Shown: positions 44,449 through 53,286 of the stretch, one piece after another
How positions within the stretch are numbered: position 1 is the first letter of the stretch
How the letters are laid out: every line of letters begins with the position of its first letter
DNA from: an uncultured Schlesneria sp.
Lineage (GTDB): Bacteria > Planctomycetota > Planctomycetia > Planctomycetales > Planctomycetaceae
Assembly (NCBI GenBank): GCA_903871875.1
Contig: CAIQIR010000058.1
Coordinates: 124,001-188,000 of the forward strand
Direction: 5' to 3'
DNA length: 64,000 bases
Translations under genes and position numbers: made by a program
The notes under the pieces: model-generated
What the model was told of the DNA's origin: nothing
Database searches by the model: none
What the model saw: the letters and a program-made list of their open reading frames with translations, nothing else

Positions 44449-46062
44449 ATGGATTTTCAAGCTCTCCTACAGCAGTTTCTGAGCAAAGGGGTGGCCCACC
44501 AGGCCTCGACCTTTGATTCTCTGTGGATCTTCCTGCCGGAACTCGTGTTGTCGTCGTCGATTATTCTGATGCTGCTCGCGCGGCTGACGAACGTCGACCG
44601 AACGATTCCGACGCACTGGATCGCCCTGTTGGGCGGCATGTCGTCGTTCATGATTGTCTTGTACCAGTTCTGGCAGATCAGTCTGCCTGACGCGATTCCC
44701 GTGCAGATTTTCACGGGACTGGCGATGCATGACCCCTTCTCGATTTTCTTCCGCGGGTTTCTGACGTTCTTTCTCGTGTTTGTCATCGTGCTCACCGTGT
44801 TGACGGGCATTCCCGATGACGAAGATGCGCCGGATTTCTATTCGCTGCTGTCCGGAGCGGTCATTGGCATGATGTTGATGTCCAGTGCCAACCACTTGCT
44901 GATGTTGTTTCTGGGCATCGAAATGGCCAGCGTTCCCAGTTACGCACTGACCGGTTTTCTCAAGGGGCGCCGTCAAAGCAGCGAAGCGGCCTTGAAGTTT
45001 GTCGTCTACGGTGCCGGTGCGGCGGGGGTCATGCTGTTCGGTATCAGTTTGCTCGCCGGCCTGCTTGGTACGGCCGAATTTCCGCAATTGGCTTCGCGGT
45101 TTCAAGCGGTGTTCGCTGGTCGCGAAGTCATGCAAGACCCGGCGGCGCGTTGCGTGCTGCTGGCCTTGTTGATGATTGCCGTCGGATTCGCCTTCAAACT
45201 ATCAGCCGTCCCGTTCCACTTCTGGTGTCCGGACGCCTTTCAGGGGGCTTCGGCCGAAGTTGGCGGCTTCTTGTCGATCGGTTCGAAAGCGGCGGCGTTC
45301 GCCCTGCTCGTGCGATTCACCCTCAGTCTGACCGGCGACAGTACCGGGGCCTCGCAAGGTTTAGCACTGACCTGTGGACTGGGACTTGGTTTCCTGGCCA
45401 CGCTGACGGCGACGTTCGGCAACTTGGCGGCTTATTCCCAGCGAAATATGAAACGCATGCTGGCCTATTCGACGATCGCTCATGCCGGTTACATGCTGAT
45501 GGCGGTCTCGGCACTGCTCGTTTTGCAAAGCGGTAATGCCGGGCCAGACGCCGCGTATCGAGCGATTCAAGGTCTGCTGTATTACCTGTGCGTCTATCTG
45601 TTCATGAATCTGGGCGCGTTTGCCATCGTGGCCTTCATTCGCAATCAGACGTTCTCGGAAGAGATCGAAGATTACAAAGGCTTGAGCCATCAAGCCCCGG
45701 TGTTGGCTATCGGTATGGCAATTTGCCTGTTTAGCCTGGTGGGAATTCCTCCGCTGGGTGGGTTCTACGGCAAAGCGTTCATCTTCGCCGCCTTGTTCGA
45801 TGCCACGCGAGTGCACTGGTTCATGTGGGTTGTTCTGGTGGCAGGTGGCGTGAATACGGTGATCAGCCTGTTTTACTATCTGCGTGTTGCCAAATACATG
45901 TGCATGTACGAACGACCGGCCGATGCGCCCGCGGTGGCGATGCCGTCCAATTCGTCACCAGGAATGTATGTGATGTTGTTGTCGGGGATGGTTGTCTTTC
46001 TGGGCATCATCATCAATCCGCTGGCCAATGTCGCCTTGCGGGCCGCTCACGCGTTCCTGTAG
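44449..46062 (+). CDS. nuoN: NADH-quinone oxidoreductase subunit N
   Basis: 537 residues. Antiporter-like complex I subunit. Seen: FLGIEMASVPSYALTGFLKGRRQSSEAALKFVVYGAGAAG, FKLSAVPFHFWCPDAFQGASAEVGGFLSIGSKAAAF and KRMLAYSTIAHAGYMLMAV. Fourteen membrane helices expected. It closes the H-J-K-L-M-N operon. The start follows a weak ribosome-binding region. Confidence 0.95.
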   Translation: MDFQALLQQFLSKGVAHQASTFDSLWIFLPELVLSSSIILMLLARLTNVDRTIPTHWIALLGGMSSFMIVLYQFWQISLPDAIPVQIFTGLAMHDPFSIFFRGFLTFFLVFVIVLTVLTGIPDDEDAPDFYSLLSGAVIGMMLMSSANHLLMLFLGIEMASVPSYALTGFLKGRRQSSEAALKFVVYGAGAAGVMLFGISLLAGLLGTAEFPQLASRFQAVFAGREVMQDPAARCVLLALLMIAVGFAFKLSAVPFHFWCPDAFQGASAEVGGFLSIGSKAAAFALLVRFTLSLTGDSTGASQGLALTCGLGLGFLATLTATFGNLAAYSQRNMKRMLAYSTIAHAGYMLMAVSALLVLQSGNAGPDAAYRAIQGLLYYLCVYLFMNLGAFAIVAFIRNQTFSEEIEDYKGLSHQAPVLAIGMAICLFSLVGIPPLGGFYGKAFIFAALFDATRVHWFMWVVLVAGGVNTVISLFYYLRVAKYMCMYERPADAPAVAMPSNSSPGMYVMLLSGMVVFLGIIINPLANVALRAAHAFL

Positions 46063-46111
46063 TGGTTTCGATTTTTCATTTGAATTGGTCCAGATCGCGG
46101 CGGCATTATTC

Positions 46112-46546
46112 ATGGTACAAGTTCAACACAATGCGAAGCTCAATCAGTTGTTGATTGATATTGGGCGCAGCCTGCTGCAATACGTCGGCCACTGTTCGTC
46201 ATGGTCCAGTCGTTCCGACGCGGCCCTGGCGGCCGAATTTCCCTCGCTCGTTGCCACCCAGCAGGAGCACGTGGGGCAATTGTCCGAGCTATTGACCGAG
46301 CGTCGCTGGTCGATCGATTTTGGCGGTTTCCCCGCCACTTACACCGATCTGCATTTTCTGTCGTTGAAGTATCTGGTGAAGATTATCCTCACCAATCAGA
46401 AAGCCGTGCTGGCCGAGTTGGAAGAGGCGTCGCACACGTGCGTGGACGATCCCGAAGCGGCTGCATTGATTGCCGAGATTCTGACTTCGGAACGGCAGAT
46501 TACCGACCGCCTGCAATCACTGGCGAAACCCGCCGTGGCAGTTTAG
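46112..46546 (+). CDS. Helical protein of unknown function, ferritin-like bundle suspected
   Basis: 144 residues from the ATG at 46112; the frame upstream lies in the nuoN end. Sequence is nearly all alpha-helical with a central ERRWSIDFGGFPATYTDLHFLSLKYLV segment that breaks two helix pairs, a pattern consistent with a four-helix bundle. No metal-binding EExxH pair is seen, so it is probably not a working ferritin. It follows nuoN by 50 bases and may be cotranscribed. I do not recognise a family. Confidence 0.65.
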   Translation: MVQVQHNAKLNQLLIDIGRSLLQYVGHCSSWSSRSDAALAAEFPSLVATQQEHVGQLSELLTERRWSIDFGGFPATYTDLHFLSLKYLVKIILTNQKAVLAELEEASHTCVDDPEAAALIAEILTSERQITDRLQSLAKPAVAV

Positions 46547-46685
46547 GATGCGCGCGGCCCGGTTGTGGCCGCCCGTCTGGTCCCGCGAAAGCCCGACTCC
46601 GGCGAACCGGCCGGTCTTACTCTCGGGGATTCTTCGCTCGTCAGTTCCCGGGTCGCCAAACAACACCCGGTAAAGGACGAAGTCC

Positions 46686-47468
46686 GTGGAATGGATCGAT
46701 ACGCATTGTCATCTGGACGAAGACGCTTTCAATCAGGATTGCGCCGACGTCGTGCAGCGCGCGATCGATTCTGGCATCGTTGCCATGATTGCGATTGGCA
46801 TCACGCTCGACAGTTGCCGTCGAGTGATCGAGTTGGCCGATCGCTATCCCCAGGTCTACGCGACGGTTGGTCTGCATCCCAATTACGTGTCCGCTGCGGG
46901 GGCCGGGGACTGGGATGAAATCGTCGAACTGTCCAAATCGCCCAAAGTGGTCGGCCTGGGTGAAACGGGACTCGACAAGTATTGGGACCACTCGCCATTG
47001 GAGTTGCAGGCCGAGTATTTCGATCGTCACATCGAATTGTCGAGTCAACTGGGTCTGCCGTTTGTTGTGCATTCCCGCAATTCGGATGCGGAAGTTGTCG
47101 AGCAGCTGCGGCGACAGGCCGCTCGATCACCGCTGAATGGCGTCATCCACGCTTTTTGCGGCACGGCCGAAACGGCCACCGCCTGCCTGGAGCTAGGGAT
47201 GCATTTGTCGTTTGGCGGGATGGTGACCTTCAAGAAGAACGAAGCGCAACGAAAGGTCGCGGCTACCGTACCGCCCGACCGCCTGTTGATTGAAACCGAC
47301 GCCCCCTATCTCGCCCCGACGCCCTTCCGGGGAAAGCGGAATGAACCGACCCATGTTCGCCTGACAGCGTCTTGTCTGGCCGAAATTCGCGGCGTCACCA
47401 AGGAAGAAATCGCCGCGGTGACAACCGCCAATGCCAGGCGGCTGTTTCGATTGCCCGTGAGCAACTAG
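46686..47468 (+). CDS. tatD: TatD-family metal-dependent deoxyribonuclease
   Basis: 260 residues, normal. WIDTHCHLD at residues 3-11 supplies two His ligands, followed by ATVGLHPNYV, GLGETGLDKYWDHS and LLIETDAPYLAPTPFRGKRNEP, the conserved TatD motifs including the metal-bridging Glu and Asp. TatD proteins are Mg-dependent 3'-5' exonucleases with roles in DNA repair and oxidative stress. The start is GTG; GGACGAAG precedes it. The start of the next gene is four bases after its stop. Confidence 0.92.
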   Translation: MEWIDTHCHLDEDAFNQDCADVVQRAIDSGIVAMIAIGITLDSCRRVIELADRYPQVYATVGLHPNYVSAAGAGDWDEIVELSKSPKVVGLGETGLDKYWDHSPLELQAEYFDRHIELSSQLGLPFVVHSRNSDAEVVEQLRRQAARSPLNGVIHAFCGTAETATACLELGMHLSFGGMVTFKKNEAQRKVAATVPPDRLLIETDAPYLAPTPFRGKRNEPTHVRLTASCLAEIRGVTKEEIAAVTTANARRLFRLPVSN

Positions 47469-47472
47469 GTCT

Positions 47473-47949
47473 ATGGAACTTACCGCGTATCACGAAGCCG
47501 GTCACGCCTTCATGGCCACCTATTTCGGAGCCAAGGTTCAGTGTGTGACCATTGAACCGGACGACGATGACGGTCCAGAGCGGTTTGGCGATACGCAGGT
47601 GATCTGGCGCCGATCGCGTCTGTCCGACCGCGAATTTTCTGAACGGGCGATTCAGGTTTCCCTGGCCGGTCCAGTGGCCGAAATGCTGTATTCGGGCGAC
47701 GCCTATCATCCCGGGCTGGTTGCGGAATGGGCCAACGACTGGCAAGCGGCGTGGGAACTGGCGGCGCCGCTATTTGTCGATCCTCGCAAACGACTGGAAC
47801 ATTTAGAGACCGTCACCAGGCAGCTATACCGTCTGATGGATGCCGAGCCGAACTGGTCGGCCATCGCGGCCTTGGCGGACGGCCTGCTTGCCCACGAAAC
47901 CCTGGAAGCGGAAGAGGTCAAGGAAATCGTGAACGAGTGGCTCGGTTAA
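47473..47949 (+). CDS. Stand-alone M41-like zinc peptidase
   Basis: 158 residues. YHEAGHAF at 6-13 is the zinc-binding motif of FtsH-type M41 peptidases; GPVAEMLYSGD (66-76) matches the FtsH GGRVAEELIFG region and AEWANDW (84-90) holds an Asp in the place of the third zinc ligand. The AAA+ and membrane parts of FtsH are absent. It lies four bases after tatD. Whether it is an active protease, and what it cuts, cannot be seen. Alternatively it may be a binding-only relative. Confidence 0.75.
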   Translation: MELTAYHEAGHAFMATYFGAKVQCVTIEPDDDDGPERFGDTQVIWRRSRLSDREFSERAIQVSLAGPVAEMLYSGDAYHPGLVAEWANDWQAAWELAAPLFVDPRKRLEHLETVTRQLYRLMDAEPNWSAIAALADGLLAHETLEAEEVKEIVNEWLG

Positions 47950-48078
47950 TGATCCGACGATGTCCGACGGGCATCCTCGCCCTGGCCCTTGGAACGATAC
48001 GCATCGCCAAATCGGCCGCTGCGGATTGACTCGCCCGTTTCTACGGAATCGATTGAGAACACGACCAAAGACCAATTG

Positions 48079-49353
48079 TTATTGGTCTTTTTCCTCGGCG
48101 GCAGCTGCCCATTTCAATCCGCTACCGAGGATCACGATGCGCGTTTTGGACTTGGGTTTTCCATCCTGGATGGCGATCTGAATCGATTCGTCGCCGTTCT
48201 TGAAATTCATCAAACCCGACTCGACGGCTTCGATCAGCACCGTTTCCTCTTGATTTTCCTTCCAGCCCAGTTTGGTCAAGCTCTTGCTGTAGAACTCGAT
48301 CACGTCTTTTGCAGACAGCTTGCTACGGCAGACGACCATCTTGGTGTCGGGATTTCGTTCGATGTCCGTGGCCTTCTCGGGCACGGGGAACTTGGCGGCC
48401 AGAATTCCCGATCCGGCAGCGGCCTCTTCTTTCGGCGTGCCGTCCGCGGCAGGCTTCTTCTCGTCCCATGAGAGGCCTTTTGTCATCATTGTGACAGTGC
48501 TTCCCGTGCCGTCCGGTTTCACGAAAATCGTCAGTTCTGACTGGCCTTTTGTCCGCGCCAAAATCGTGGACGATTTGCCGGTCAGATCGTTGTCATCGCT
48601 GGACCAACCTTGGGCGGCGAATTGCTGAATCAAAAATGCGGTGACGGTCTTGATGTCTGATGGGCTCTTGTACTTGATCTGTTCGACGAGTTTCACGCGG
48701 TCGATGTTGGTGGCGTCTTTGGTAATCGGCAGATCGTAGGCATTGGGCAGGCCGGAATCGTCCCCGCCCGCGTCAGTCTTCGAGGATTTCGAGTTCCCTT
48801 TTGACTTGGATTTTTCTTTCATTTTCGGCGGATCATCGGCCACGATGACGGCCGGGATCAGTTCCAGGTCGAATTTGACATCGAATGAGGTTTCGTTTGT
48901 CTTACCTTCCTCACCGACGCGAGAACAGTTCCCGGTGACTCGTCCGTCTTTCACAACGACTTGCCCTTTCAGTCCACCGCCCGAGGCGCTGAAAGAGTGT
49001 CCGTCTGCATAGGAATTGCAATAGCTGACCTCGCCGGACTTCTTGTTGAATGACAGCTTCACCTGCGGTTGAAACGTGGTGAATTTGTCGTCGGTCCCTT
49101 TGCCCTCTTTCAGTGCCGCTTTCAGTTTGTCCACGGCGATCGGTTCATTGCTCGTCAGCACGCTAATCAGGTAGTCATCGAAGACCTTCGATTCATACGC
49201 CACAGCATGGATCAGTTTGTACGTCTTGCCGCCGATGGAGAGCGTTCCCTGGCTTCCGGGTACGGAGGCCGTTTTGGCAGGAACCTCTTGAGCGATCGCG
49301 CCCGTTCCCAAAACCAGTACAACGGCGAGACAACCCACGGCCTGTCGCAGCAT
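48079..49353 (-). CDS. Secreted protein of unknown function, 424 aa
   Basis: The ATG at 49353 has ACAGGA before it and opens a signal peptide (RQAVGCLAVVLVLGTGAIAQE). The mature protein has an N-terminal beta domain (30-160), a Lys/Ser-rich linker (about 175-200), and two repeats that share PITKDATNIDRV and PVPEKATDIERN at similar distances from their KTVTAFLIQQFAAQGW and KDVIEFYSKSLTKLGW, so the C-terminal half is an internal duplication of about 100 residues. The family is not recognised. It converges with the M41-like gene. Confidence 0.75.
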   Translation of the reverse strand: MLRQAVGCLAVVLVLGTGAIAQEVPAKTASVPGSQGTLSIGGKTYKLIHAVAYESKVFDDYLISVLTSNEPIAVDKLKAALKEGKGTDDKFTTFQPQVKLSFNKKSGEVSYCNSYADGHSFSASGGGLKGQVVVKDGRVTGNCSRVGEEGKTNETSFDVKFDLELIPAVIVADDPPKMKEKSKSKGNSKSSKTDAGGDDSGLPNAYDLPITKDATNIDRVKLVEQIKYKSPSDIKTVTAFLIQQFAAQGWSSDDNDLTGKSSTILARTKGQSELTIFVKPDGTGSTVTMMTKGLSWDEKKPAADGTPKEEAAAGSGILAAKFPVPEKATDIERNPDTKMVVCRSKLSAKDVIEFYSKSLTKLGWKENQEETVLIEAVESGLMNFKNGDESIQIAIQDGKPKSKTRIVILGSGLKWAAAAEEKDQ

Positions 49354-49515
49354 GTTTGATCCTGTTCGTGAAAAACCGATCGATCGAACCATTCGGATCT
49401 CGAATGGCCTCGATCAGGCGGCACTAAAAATCGACCTGCTCAAGACTCGATGGAAGCTTGCGAGGGGACTCGCTCAAAAGGGGCGTCTGCCGCTCGGAGC
49501 CTCGAACGACCGCAT

Positions 49516-49551
49516 GAGGTCGAAGCGTAACGGCAGTCGGCTTTCGACCTC
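49516..49551. repeat. Inverted repeat downstream of acnA
   Basis: GAGGTCGAA (49516-49524) and TTCGACCTC (49543-49551) are perfect 9-bp arms around an 18-base loop. It lies 30 bases after the acnA stop (minus strand). No T-run follows on either strand, so it may be a weak 3' stabilising hairpin rather than an intrinsic terminator. Confidence 0.4.
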
Positions 49552-49580
49552 TTGCAGTCCTCTTCCGCAGAGCGGGATTG

Positions 49581-52247
49581 TTAACCTTTGACCAGATCTC
49601 TCAACACTTTGTGCAAAATACCGCCGTGACGATAGTATTCGACTTCGACCGGGGTATCGATGCGGCAGGTGGCAACGAAATGGATGGCGGTACCGTCGGG
49701 CTTGGTGGCCATGACTTCGACCGCTTGCAAGGGCTTGAGGTTGTCATCCAGTTGGATTTCAAACGTCTCGGTACCGTCGAGATCCAGGAACTCGCGGTTC
49801 TCGCCCGCACGGAACTGCAGCGGCAACACACCCATTCCCACAAGGTTCGAACGGTGAATGCGTTCGAAGCTGGTGGCGATCACGGCCCGGATGCCAAGCA
49901 GATAGGTTCCCTTGGCGGCCCAGTCACGTGACGATCCGGTTCCGTATTCGGCTCCGGCCAGGACGACCAGCGGCGTGCCATCGGTCTTGTACTTCATGGC
50001 GGCGTCATAGACAGACATCTGTTCGCCGGTTGGGAAGTATTTTGAGACGCCGCCTTCGGTGCCGGGGCACAGCAGGTTTCGCAGTCGAATGTTCGCGAAC
50101 GTTCCCCGAGTCATCACGCGATCGTTACCGCGCCGGGCGCCATAGCTGTTGAAGTCCAGCGGAGCCACGCCATTGGCTTCCAGGAAGATTCCGGCGGGTG
50201 AACTCGCCTTGATCGATCCGGCCGGACTGATGTGGTCCGTCGTCACCGAATCACCGACAGACAGCAGGCAAACCGCACCGCTGATCCCGTGGATCGGCTT
50301 GGGCTGAGCCGGCATGTCGATGAAGAATGGCGGTTCCTGCACGTAGGTGCTCTTTTCATCCCACTTGTACAGAGGACCGGTAGCGCCCGTGATCTTTTGC
50401 CATTCGATCGGTCCCAAGGCGGCATGACCATATTCGGTCGTGAACATTTCGGGAGTGATCGACGAGGCGATCGTCGATTCGATTTCCTTGGAGGTCGGCC
50501 AGATGTCCTTCAGGTAGACGTCCTTCCCCGCTTTGTCTTTGCCCAGCGGTTCGGTCGTCAAATCAATTTCCGTCGTTCCGGCCAACGCGTAAGCCACCAC
50601 CAGCGGGGGGCTGGCCAGATAGTTGGCTTTCACTTGAGGATTGATTCGGCCTTCAAAATTACGATTTCCCGAAAGCACGGCCGAGACGACCAGATCGCCT
50701 TCGGTCACGGCCTGCGAGACTGCATCGGGCAGCGGTCCACTATTGCCAATGCAGGTCGTACAGCCGTAGCCGACCGTGTTAAAACCCAGCTGATTCAAGG
50801 AGACATCGAGTCCCGATTTGGCCAGATATTCCGTCACGACGCGACTGCCGGGCGCCAGGCTGGTTTTCACCCAGGGCTTGCTGGTCAGTCCCTTCGCGAC
50901 GGCATTGCGAGCGAGCAGTCCCGCACCCAGCATGACCGAGGGATTGCTGGTGTTGGTACAACTGGTGATGGCGGCGATGACGACGGCTCCGTCGCCGATC
51001 TTGGCGCTGGTCCCCTTGACCGCCACGGGAGTGGCTGGCGTCGGATGCCCAAAACTGGTGCTGCGTTCTTTCACCCAGGCCGACTTCATATCGCTGAGCA
51101 ACACGCGATCCTGTGGACGCTTGGGACCGGCCATTGAGGCTACGACGGTCGACAGATCGAGTTCCAGTTTCGACGTGAAGCGCGGTTCAGGAGAGCTGGC
51201 CGTCCGGAACATGCCTTGCGCTTTGTAGTACGCTTCGACCAGTTCCACTTCGGCGGCAGTTCGCCCGGTGCGGCGCATGAACCGCAGTGTTTCTTCGTCC
51301 ACGGGGAAGAATCCCATGGTCGCTCCGTATTCGGGAGCCATGTTCGCGAGCGTGGCTCGGTCGGGCAGCGTCATCGCGTCCAGGCCCGGTCCGTAGAATT
51401 CGACGAACTTATTGACCACGCCGTGCTTTCGCAGCATCTGGGTCACCACCAGCACGAGGTCCGTTGCCGTGCTGCCTTCAGGCAGCTTGCCGCTCACTTT
51501 GAACCCGACAACTTCGGGCATCAGCATGTAGATTGGCTGACCGAGCATCACCGCTTCGGCTTCGATTCCACCCACCCCCCAACCCACGACGCCCAATCCG
51601 TTGATCATCGTCGTATGGCTGTCGGTGCCGACCAGACTGTCTGGATAAGCCACGCCATTCTTTGTCAGCACTACCTTGGCCAGATATTCGAGATTGACTT
51701 GATGAACAATCCCCGTGGCCGGCGGCACAACGCGGAAATTGCTGAGACCTTGCTGAGCCCAGCGCAGCAACTGGTAACGTTCCAGATTTCGTTCGAATTC
51801 CAGATCAACGTTCTTCTGCAGCGAATCGCTCGAGCCGAAGAAATCGACCTGCACCGAGTGATCGATGACCAGATCGCACTGCACCAGGGGATTAATCTTT
51901 TTGGGATCGCCGCCCATTCGAATCATCGCATCGCGCAATGCGGCCATATCGACGACTGCCGGCACGCCAGTGAAATCCTGCAACACGACGCGACCCACCA
52001 TGAAGGGGATCTCGACCTGTTGTGGCTTGGCGGCATTCCAGTTCGCGACCTGAGCGACATGCTCTTCATTCACCAGAAAGCCGTCGACGTTCCGTAGGCA
52101 GGCTTCGAGCAAAACACGCATCGAAAACGGCAACGTGTCGATCTGACCAAATCCCTTAGCCGCGAGTTTCGGCAGCGAAAAATATTTGAATTCGCCACCG
52201 CTCGTTTTGAGTACCGATTCAGCATCAAAGGGATTAGTCGCCGCCAT
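49581..52247 (-). CDS. acnA: Aconitate hydratase A
   Basis: 888 residues. Fe-S enzyme interconverting citrate and isocitrate in the TCA cycle. The [4Fe-4S] cysteines are in [11 protein letters not shown] and [14 protein letters not shown]; the substrate-binding [26 protein letters not shown] and the swivel domain [16 protein letters not shown] are present. The ATG at 52247 is chosen because AAGGAAA lies six bases before it. It appears to be a single-gene unit. AcnA-type proteins can act as iron-regulatory RNA-binding proteins when the cluster is lost. Confidence 0.97.
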   Translation of the reverse strand: MAATNPFDAESVLKTSGGEFKYFSLPKLAAKGFGQIDTLPFSMRVLLEACLRNVDGFLVNEEHVAQVANWNAAKPQQVEIPFMVGRVVLQDFTGVPAVVDMAALRDAMIRMGGDPKKINPLVQCDLVIDHSVQVDFFGSSDSLQKNVDLEFERNLERYQLLRWAQQGLSNFRVVPPATGIVHQVNLEYLAKVVLTKNGVAYPDSLVGTDSHTTMINGLGVVGWGVGGIEAEAVMLGQPIYMLMPEVVGFKVSGKLPEGSTATDLVLVVTQMLRKHGVVNKFVEFYGPGLDAMTLPDRATLANMAPEYGATMGFFPVDEETLRFMRRTGRTAAEVELVEAYYKAQGMFRTASSPEPRFTSKLELDLSTVVASMAGPKRPQDRVLLSDMKSAWVKERSTSFGHPTPATPVAVKGTSAKIGDGAVVIAAITSCTNTSNPSVMLGAGLLARNAVAKGLTSKPWVKTSLAPGSRVVTEYLAKSGLDVSLNQLGFNTVGYGCTTCIGNSGPLPDAVSQAVTEGDLVVSAVLSGNRNFEGRINPQVKANYLASPPLVVAYALAGTTEIDLTTEPLGKDKAGKDVYLKDIWPTSKEIESTIASSITPEMFTTEYGHAALGPIEWQKITGATGPLYKWDEKSTYVQEPPFFIDMPAQPKPIHGISGAVCLLSVGDSVTTDHISPAGSIKASSPAGIFLEANGVAPLDFNSYGARRGNDRVMTRGTFANIRLRNLLCPGTEGGVSKYFPTGEQMSVYDAAMKYKTDGTPLVVLAGAEYGTGSSRDWAAKGTYLLGIRAVIATSFERIHRSNLVGMGVLPLQFRAGENREFLDLDGTETFEIQLDDNLKPLQAVEVMATKPDGTAIHFVATCRIDTPVEVEYYRHGGILHKVLRDLVKG

Positions 52248-52459
52248 CTCGATTTCCTTGCCCGTTAAAACCACTCAATTTACGTTCGCCAAGCCGCTTC
52301 GATCTCGACGATACCGCCCCGCCCCTAGCGAGGCCCGAAGAATTCCCCGTCAATTCTGGGATTCTGGACCCGCCTGATGGTATCAGGCTTCAAAAACATT
52401 GAGAAGCTATGTCAGTAGAGGATCACCGAAAGGTCACGCACGGTCGGGGCAACCGTTCG

Positions 52460-52687
52460 TCATCCGTCCTGGCTGCCCTCCAGATATTGGAAACGAGGGG
52501 TGGTGATACCCCCAATCGTCACTGTTTCCAGGAACATTTGCTGCGGACGCACCCAAAGCTCATGATCCCCGTATTCCTGGCGGTAAACCACCAGTTCTTC
52601 CTGGGTTTCGCTATGCCGGGCGACCCCGATGACGGTGTACTCATTTCCCTTATAATGTCGATATCTTCCGGGCCGAACGGCGGTCAT
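52460..52687 (-). CDS. DUF1653-domain protein
   Basis: 75 residues. The whole protein matches the DUF1653 pattern GRYRHYKGNEYTVIGVARHSET...LVVYRQEYG...LWVRPQQMF. The family is a small beta-barrel of unknown function, often encoded alone or fused to other domains. It lies 33 bases after the secreted protein at 52721-53086 and may be cotranscribed with it. Confidence 0.88.
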   Translation of the reverse strand: MTAVRPGRYRHYKGNEYTVIGVARHSETQEELVVYRQEYGDHELWVRPQQMFLETVTIGGITTPRFQYLEGSQDG

Positions 52688-52720
52688 TTCGCGAGATCCT
52701 CTGTGAAGGGAAATTCCCTG

Positions 52721-53086
52721 TTACTTGACTTCAAACTCGATCTTCGTGACCTTCGCCTTGGCGTTCGGCTGAGGTGGAGTCACGGTCATGGTCACGATCA
52801 CTTTCCCGGTATCCGTCGGTTTCAGCTCGAATTCCTTGACGGTATTGCCGATCAGCGGCAAACCGTTCGTCAGTTCCCGGACTCGGCTGGTCGATTCGAC
52901 TTTGGCCGGTCCTTCGATCTGGATTTCGATTTTAGAACCGGAGATGCCCTTGCCAGTCAGCCGGACGAAATCCGTTTTCTCGACTTCGAACGATTTGTCG
53001 CCCAGCGGTACGATGACCGACCGTTCGTCGGCAAGAGTGACATGAGACAGGGCAACCAGGGCCAGGATGAATAGTAAATTCTTCAA
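52721..53086 (-). CDS. Small secreted protein of unknown function, 121 aa
   Basis: A clear signal peptide (MKNLLFILALVALSHVTLA-DE) precedes about 100 residues of beta-rich sequence with GISGSKIEIQIEGPAK and GKVIVTMTVTPPQP, as in an immunoglobulin-like or protease-inhibitor-like sandwich (chagasin-like fold is possible but unproven). No family is recognised with confidence. It is divergent from the P-type ATPase gene. Confidence 0.7.
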   Translation of the reverse strand: MKNLLFILALVALSHVTLADERSVIVPLGDKSFEVEKTDFVRLTGKGISGSKIEIQIEGPAKVESTSRVRELTNGLPLIGNTVKEFELKPTDTGKVIVTMTVTPPQPNAKAKVTKIEFEVK

Positions 53087-53286
53087 GATTTACGAACCTT
53101 TCTGGTTTGTCGAAAATTCGCTGCAGCAGACCGTCATCAATGAGGTTACGCTCGATCGGTGACAAGATTCCGAAACGGCGCACACGGCTCAATGATGGGC
53201 GGCGAGATTAGAAGCCAATTGCGTGCCGGCGGGTAGTCCTGCCAAACTTTCTTCCTTCCACGAATTCCTGACGAAATCGATTGTTC

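Noticed and set aside
49516-49551. Inverted repeat after acnA considered as an intrinsic terminator
   Set aside because: Stem is good but there is no T-run on the minus strand; kept only as a repeat.
50232-52097. Two long plus-strand open frames inside acnA
   Set aside because: They are shadows of the aconitase gene; the residues are His/Arg/Gln-rich with no domain.
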